From positions 1 to 12,191 of the forward strand of contig CAJVPJ010001113.1 in NCBI GenBank assembly GCA_910592205.1: a DNA stretch of 12,191 nt, written 5' to 3'. How positions within the stretch are numbered: position 1 is the first letter of the stretch; each line of letters starts with the position of its first letter. This DNA comes from Paraglomus occultum. Taxonomy: Eukaryota; Glomeromycota; Glomeromycetes; Paraglomerales; Paraglomeraceae. Positions 8,801-12,191 of the stretch are shown in pieces. Made by a program: the position numbers and the translations under genes. The notes beneath the pieces are model-generated. The model made no database searches. It saw only the letters and a program-made list of their open reading frames with translations, and was not told where the DNA came from.

Positions 8801-9958
8801 ATGCCTCCAAAACGAAACGTCAAACACGAAAGTGAGGGCACTCCACGACGATCCAAACGCCTGCGACTTGTCAGAGACGACTCGGTCCTCGCAGCGGGCG
8901 CCAGTAATCTTAGACTCAGTTCCGGTTCTGGTGATAGCTATGACTTGGACGACCTCCCTTCTTCGGCCTCTCTGTTCAAGAACTCCCACATTGAGGTATT
9001 GAGAGTGAGAGTCAACCCAGCGTCTGCTGAGAGTGATGTTATACCCACAGTTGAAGGTACAAACTATTTTTATCGGTTGTCCTCTCAGCGAACATAAAAT
9101 AAATAATTTTCAGACACAAGCATTCCAGAAGAATATGTTCTTCCTAATATCACACGTACAGTACTTGGAAATCCAGAGTTTGACGTTGAAGATATTGATG
9201 AAATTACGAATAAGAAAGTTCGCACTTTTTTTGCGAACTTGCATGATGTTGTGATTAATGGCATGCAGGTGGTGGGCACAGATGAAACATTCACTGATAC
9301 GCTTGTGGATGGTCTACTGCGCATTGTTGAGCTGAATGACTGGCCCTTAAGGGTCAGGTTAGTGTCTGCATTTGTGTCCTGTTTTGAGAAATAGACGAAT
9401 GCAATGGTTCTAAAGTTACATTTTTAAAACCCAGAAATCATCCCTTCTGCATATTAGACATTGCAGATTCCCGTGTATCGTCAGACCCTGGATTTGTAAT
9501 AAAAAAAAGAAAAATCATTGTTGTGGTGGTAGTCGAGGTATGCGGGTCGTGGCCGTTTGAACAAGTTATTTTCGTTGTCTCAAGCAACTTTCTTACAGGA
9601 CAAACATTTGAGAAACGTCAGACCAAACAATGGATTTGGAGAATCCCAGATCAGTGTGGAGATTCTCGCTTGCGCAAATGAGAATATGCGCAAAGAGGAA
9701 TATCAATATCGGGATCAGACGTTATGGGCCATTCGCACAATTTCTCATTATGTCACGTTTTATAAGGCCGATATTCCTGCCGAGTATTGGAGAGAACTTG
9801 ATGATGGCGTGCCACAAAGTCAGTCTGTTGAGGTTCAAAGATGGCCGCGTGAGAATACTTTGTTGTCCGGTTTCGATCTCGCTCAACCGGCCGGAAGACG
9901 AGCCGTGTTGAAAGCTTTAGTCCAAATTCGGGAATTACTTTTGCAGGACGATGACTGA
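8801..9958 (+). CDS. Uncharacterised protein with PD-(D/E)XK nuclease-like core (4 exons)
   Basis: I join exons 8801-9056, 9114-9357, 9435-9537 and 9599-9958. This gives 963 bases, 320 residues, ending in TGA. The three introns (57, 77 and 61 bases) are GT..AG and keep one frame. The start MPPKR is chosen because it is followed at once by a basic stretch (RRSKRLR, residues 16-22) like a nuclear localisation signal. An in-frame ATG at 8723 would add 26 residues across the repeat cluster. Exon 3 encodes a beta-hairpin-like DPGFVIKKRKIIVVVVVE, and exon 4 continues DKHLRNV, so the E201-D202-K203 triplet fits the (D/E)xK of this nuclease fold, with D184 as a possible first acidic residue. GESQISVEILA (Q218, E222) fits the helix after the active site. 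I associate this layout with an expanded family in Rhizophagus-like fungi, from memory. The nuclease fold and any activity are inference. The DPG order instead of PDF may mean a weakened site. Confidence 0.8.
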
Positions 9959-10050
9959 ATAGCTATCTGTTAGCTTAGATATCGGTAGTATCACAAACAT
10001 AGGGGACCTCTTATTATTATATGAAAAGCCATATTCGAAGTTTTTTTGCC

Positions 10051-10074
10051 GATCATTGCTGATCATTGCTGATA
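10051..10074. repeat. Short tandem repeat
   Basis: GATCATTGCT occurs twice in a row (10051-10060, 10061-10070), followed by GATA. It lies just outside the left arm of the inverted-repeat element at 10092. Confidence 0.6.
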
Positions 10075-10091
10075 ACTTTCAATAGTGAAAA

Positions 10092-10485
10092 AACGCAAAC
10101 TTCAAATCCCTAAGATTTTTGAAGCAAGATATGCTCACAACAGCTATACCAATACACAGTATAGCACATGCGCTATAAGAAAATGTGGTTATTTTTTAAT
10201 TTTTTTTTTATAAAAAAAATTGGAAAATATGAAATAAAAAAGTTTTATATTTGTAAACGATTCTGTCAAAGAAAACGAAAAAGTAGTATTATTTTCTTAT
10301 AAAGTGCATGTTATGGGGTATGCATTGGCATAGTTTTTATAAACGTAGCTTACTTTCTTCAAATGTAAAAAATTTAAAAACTAACCACATTTTCTTGTAG
10401 CGCAAATGCTATACTGTGTATTGGTATAGTTGTTATGAGCATAGCTTGCTTCCTTCAAAAACCTTAGGGATTTGAAGTTTGCGTT
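10092..10485. mobile_element. MITE-like element with about 100-base terminal inverted repeats
   Basis: The left arm, 10092-10191, and the right arm, 10382-10485, are inverted copies. They differ at about seven positions and by one 4-base gap. Both arms start AACGCAAACTTCAAATCCCT when read inward. The interior of about 190 bases is very AT-rich and has no transposase. It also contains a diverged partial copy of the right arm in direct orientation (about 10320-10370, with ATTGGCATAGTTTTTAT against ATTGGTATAGTTGTTAT). I could not find a clear target-site duplication: GAAAA on the left and AGGAG on the right do not match. The element lies 133 bases after the stop of the nuclease-like gene and may be within its 3' untranslated region. 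Confidence 0.75.
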
Positions 10486-10533
10486 AGGAGTTAAACCCAT
10501 TGTTTCAGTTTTTACTTTATGTTTGGATTGTTT

Positions 10534-10710
10534 TCAATTATCAAGTACTTCAGCAGTGTGTTGAAGTAAAGCTTTATCCAAAGTTCCATTTGGTTTTAAA
10601 AGATTACTATTAAAGATAGCCTTTTCTTCAGGTTTAAGAGCTCCCCCATGATAATTTGAGTATTCTTTAGCTTCATCCATTGTATTTATAATATTTTTTT
10701 TGAATGCCAT
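10534..10710 (-). CDS. Small hypothetical protein, 58 codons
   Basis: On the minus strand, ATG at 10710-10708 opens a frame to TGA at 10536-10534. The product begins MAFKKNIINTMDEAKEYSN and ends HTAEVLDN. It is soluble-looking, Lys- and Asn-rich, with no signal peptide or membrane segment. The stretch upstream (10711-10838) is extremely AT-rich, as expected of a promoter here. Beyond the TGA the same frame stays open for another 50 codons, through the right arm of the neighbouring MITE, to TAG at 10383-10381, so the stop may be a mutation and the arm may supply the old C-terminus. I recognise no family. It may belong with the broken gene upstream on the same strand (10839 onwards). Confidence 0.4.
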   Translation of the reverse strand: MAFKKNIINTMDEAKEYSNYHGGALKPEEKAIFNSNLLKPNGTLDKALLQHTAEVLDN

Positions 10711-10838
10711 AATTTAATTTTTATATTATATTTTTAATATTAATATCATTAAAAGATTAAATATAATAATAAAGAATTTAATAGAAACAAACAAAAACCA
10801 GTAAAGTAATAAAATTTGCACGGTTGACTGGAATATTT

Positions 10839-12191
10839 TTATTCAGTATCAGTATAGATTGGTTTGGGACAATTTATGTCTTTGAATTTGTCTCTAACAA
10901 ATGGGCGAATATTATGATAAGATATTCTTGCTTTTTGTAATCCAAAGGAGGAGGAGTTAAAACTAAAATAGAAAAAGATTTAATTTCTTTGGTAATTTCG
11001 AAAACACTTGCTTTTAATAAATTAAATTCCGTATAAGTACTATCAGCAACCAGCTGAGCTTTGACAATACCAGGTTTGGCTGCTTCAAATACAAAATGCT
11101 GATATTTTTGTAAGCCACTCAATTTTTTAAGAAAATTCCTAACACCAAATTAAGATCTAAATATTAAAACCCTTGCCGTTTTCATAGCACTGAGCCTTGT
11201 TTAATCCCGCGGTGCTCGATTTTTTCACAACCTCAACGATATGGTCTACACAATTCACTGTCATCTTTCGGTAAAGTTTTTTAATCAGTCCGAAACTACC
11301 ATCACATTTGAATTTAGTATGCCCAGGCACCATAAATTTTAATTCGATACTTTCATAATAACCGCACATTACCAAATACAAGTAGAATCAAATGGTAGCA
11401 TTATTTTTATTCTGCCCTCCCGCGTTATCGCAAGTAATCTTTAAATATTTTTTGCCTTTATTCAATCGTTTAATTCCATCGAATACCATGCCCAGCGTAC
11501 CATTAGAACCCTTGCCAATAATTTCGTCTTTAGCAAGAAAGTAATTAATTTGCTAGCGTACTGCTTCGTCCTGAATACCAAATAAATGCACTTTACGCGG
11601 ACTAAGATAATAAATCTTACTTACCTGTTGATCGGAATGGGGTAGATGAACGTTTTGCGCTCAATCGTAACTGTAATGCGCAGTCGCGTCAATGCTACAA
11701 TAAGCTTTACCTCTTGTTATAAAATGTTCGTCCACCAATTTTCTCTGTTCTTCTGCTAATTTCGTATTTTGGTTGTAATAATTTCTCTCAGTTTTAGCCT
11801 TAACTAAATGTTCTTTGAATTTTTTTAATAAATCTTTTGCTTCTTCTTCCTTGCGAGCATTATACTGTAAACCATTCCGAAAATGTTGGCACGTGTCACA
11901 TAAATCCGTTCGTGGACTCATGATTTGAATATAAGGCGTTAATTGGTGCCATAACTTGCGGAATGCATCATATTTTAACAATTTCAACGTGCTATTGTTT
12001 TCGAGACCTACAATAAAATCGCGATAGACTGATTTATAACTCGTTTTAGCTGGCAATAGTGTCAGCGATTGAGTAATGCGATTAACATTTCTACCAGGAC
12101 TTGGTAGTCCATGGATTTCAGCATAGTTTTCGAGAAAATTCTTCACGGCAGTAGCAACGGTTATATCAATGGTTATTTTGGTTTTCCATCG
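10839..12191 (-). pseudogene. Broken DUF7869-like gene (probably transposon-derived), 5' end off the window
   Basis: Read right to left, the frame is open from the window edge with no start needed: the codons before the GTG at 12146 also fit the family (NYAEIHGLPSPGR, then a KLWHQLTPYIQIMSPRTDLC region with a Cys pair, C-x2-C). The match continues past three in-frame stops, TGA at 11663-11661, TAG at 11555-11553 and TGA at 11390-11388, through AQNVHLPH, SPRKVHLFGIQ, the signature CDNAGGQNKNN and then FMVPGHTKFKCDGSFGL. After a TAG at 11159-11157 the match moves to a second frame (LNLVLGIFLK), then a third (KYQHFVFEAAKPGIV), and finally back to the first (IRPFVRDKFKDINCPKP), ending at TAA 10841-10839. 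That is three stops and about three frameshifts. Acidic residues at 11690-11688 (SID), 11429-11427 (CDN) and 11303-11301 (CDG) could be an RNase H-like DDD triad. I recall this family as repeated in cnidarian and mycorrhizal fungal genomes. The family and the fold are from memory; the breaks are seen directly. Confidence 0.75.

Noticed and set aside
11388-11663. TGA read as Trp (an alternative genetic code or an endobacterial or mitochondrial origin) in the minus-strand gene
   Set aside because: The same frame also has TAG stops and frameshifts, and the neighbouring nuclear genes use TGG for Trp and, in the nuclease-like gene, TGA as the true stop. Ordinary decay explains it better.
11157-12146. 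Separate small genes at 11661-12146, 11157-11381 and 10874-11122 on the minus strand
   Set aside because: They are pieces of one broken gene; the match runs through the stops in the same frame and shared motifs continue across them.
1-12191. CRISPR array, bacterial operon or defence system
   Set aside because: There are no regularly spaced repeats, no closely packed co-directional genes, and the genes are intron-rich and eukaryotic.

Overview
The window looks like nuclear DNA of a filamentous fungus, most likely an early-diverging one such as an arbuscular mycorrhizal (Glomeromycotina) species. The reasons are: AT-rich sequence; genes cut by many short introns (57-158 bp) with GT..AG ends; a gamma-adaptin that by memory reads closest to Mucoromycota versions; and one gene and one mobile-type pseudogene whose families I associate with expanded sets in Rhizophagus-like genomes. 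The lineage call is inference; no database was searched.

Layout. Bases 1-2709 hold no gene I can name. They carry twin imperfect hairpins (427-547), an inverted-repeat element with long arms (790-902 and 1404-1543) resembling a Tc1/mariner-type deletion derivative or MITE, and a further copy of one of its ends (1714-1764). Bases 2710-6561 encode a complete AP-1 clathrin adaptor gamma subunit in 15 exons, including a 22-base first exon, giving 874 residues: trunk, hinge with a clathrin box, and ear. Bases 6562-8400 are a gene-poor stretch with open segments that look like decayed coding sequence (7131-7343, and staggered frames over 7608-8258 ending in half a zinc knuckle).

Bases 8801-9958 encode a four-exon gene of 320 residues with a basic nuclear-signal-like N-terminus and a core that resembles a PD-(D/E)XK nuclease fold. 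It is followed by a MITE-like element (10092-10485) with about 100-base terminal inverted repeats, then on the minus strand a small 58-codon gene (10534-10710). From 10839 to the right edge, on the minus strand, is a broken gene of the DUF7869-like family, probably mobile-element-derived, with three internal stops and about three frameshifts.

The genes do not form an operon or an evident pathway. AP-1 gamma is a housekeeping gene; everything to its right and left is accessory, repeat-rich sequence. I found no CRISPR array, rRNA, tRNA or defence-like cassette. The points most worth a second look are the nuclease-like gene, the decayed DUF7869-type gene with its transition-type stops, and the two families of inverted-repeat elements.
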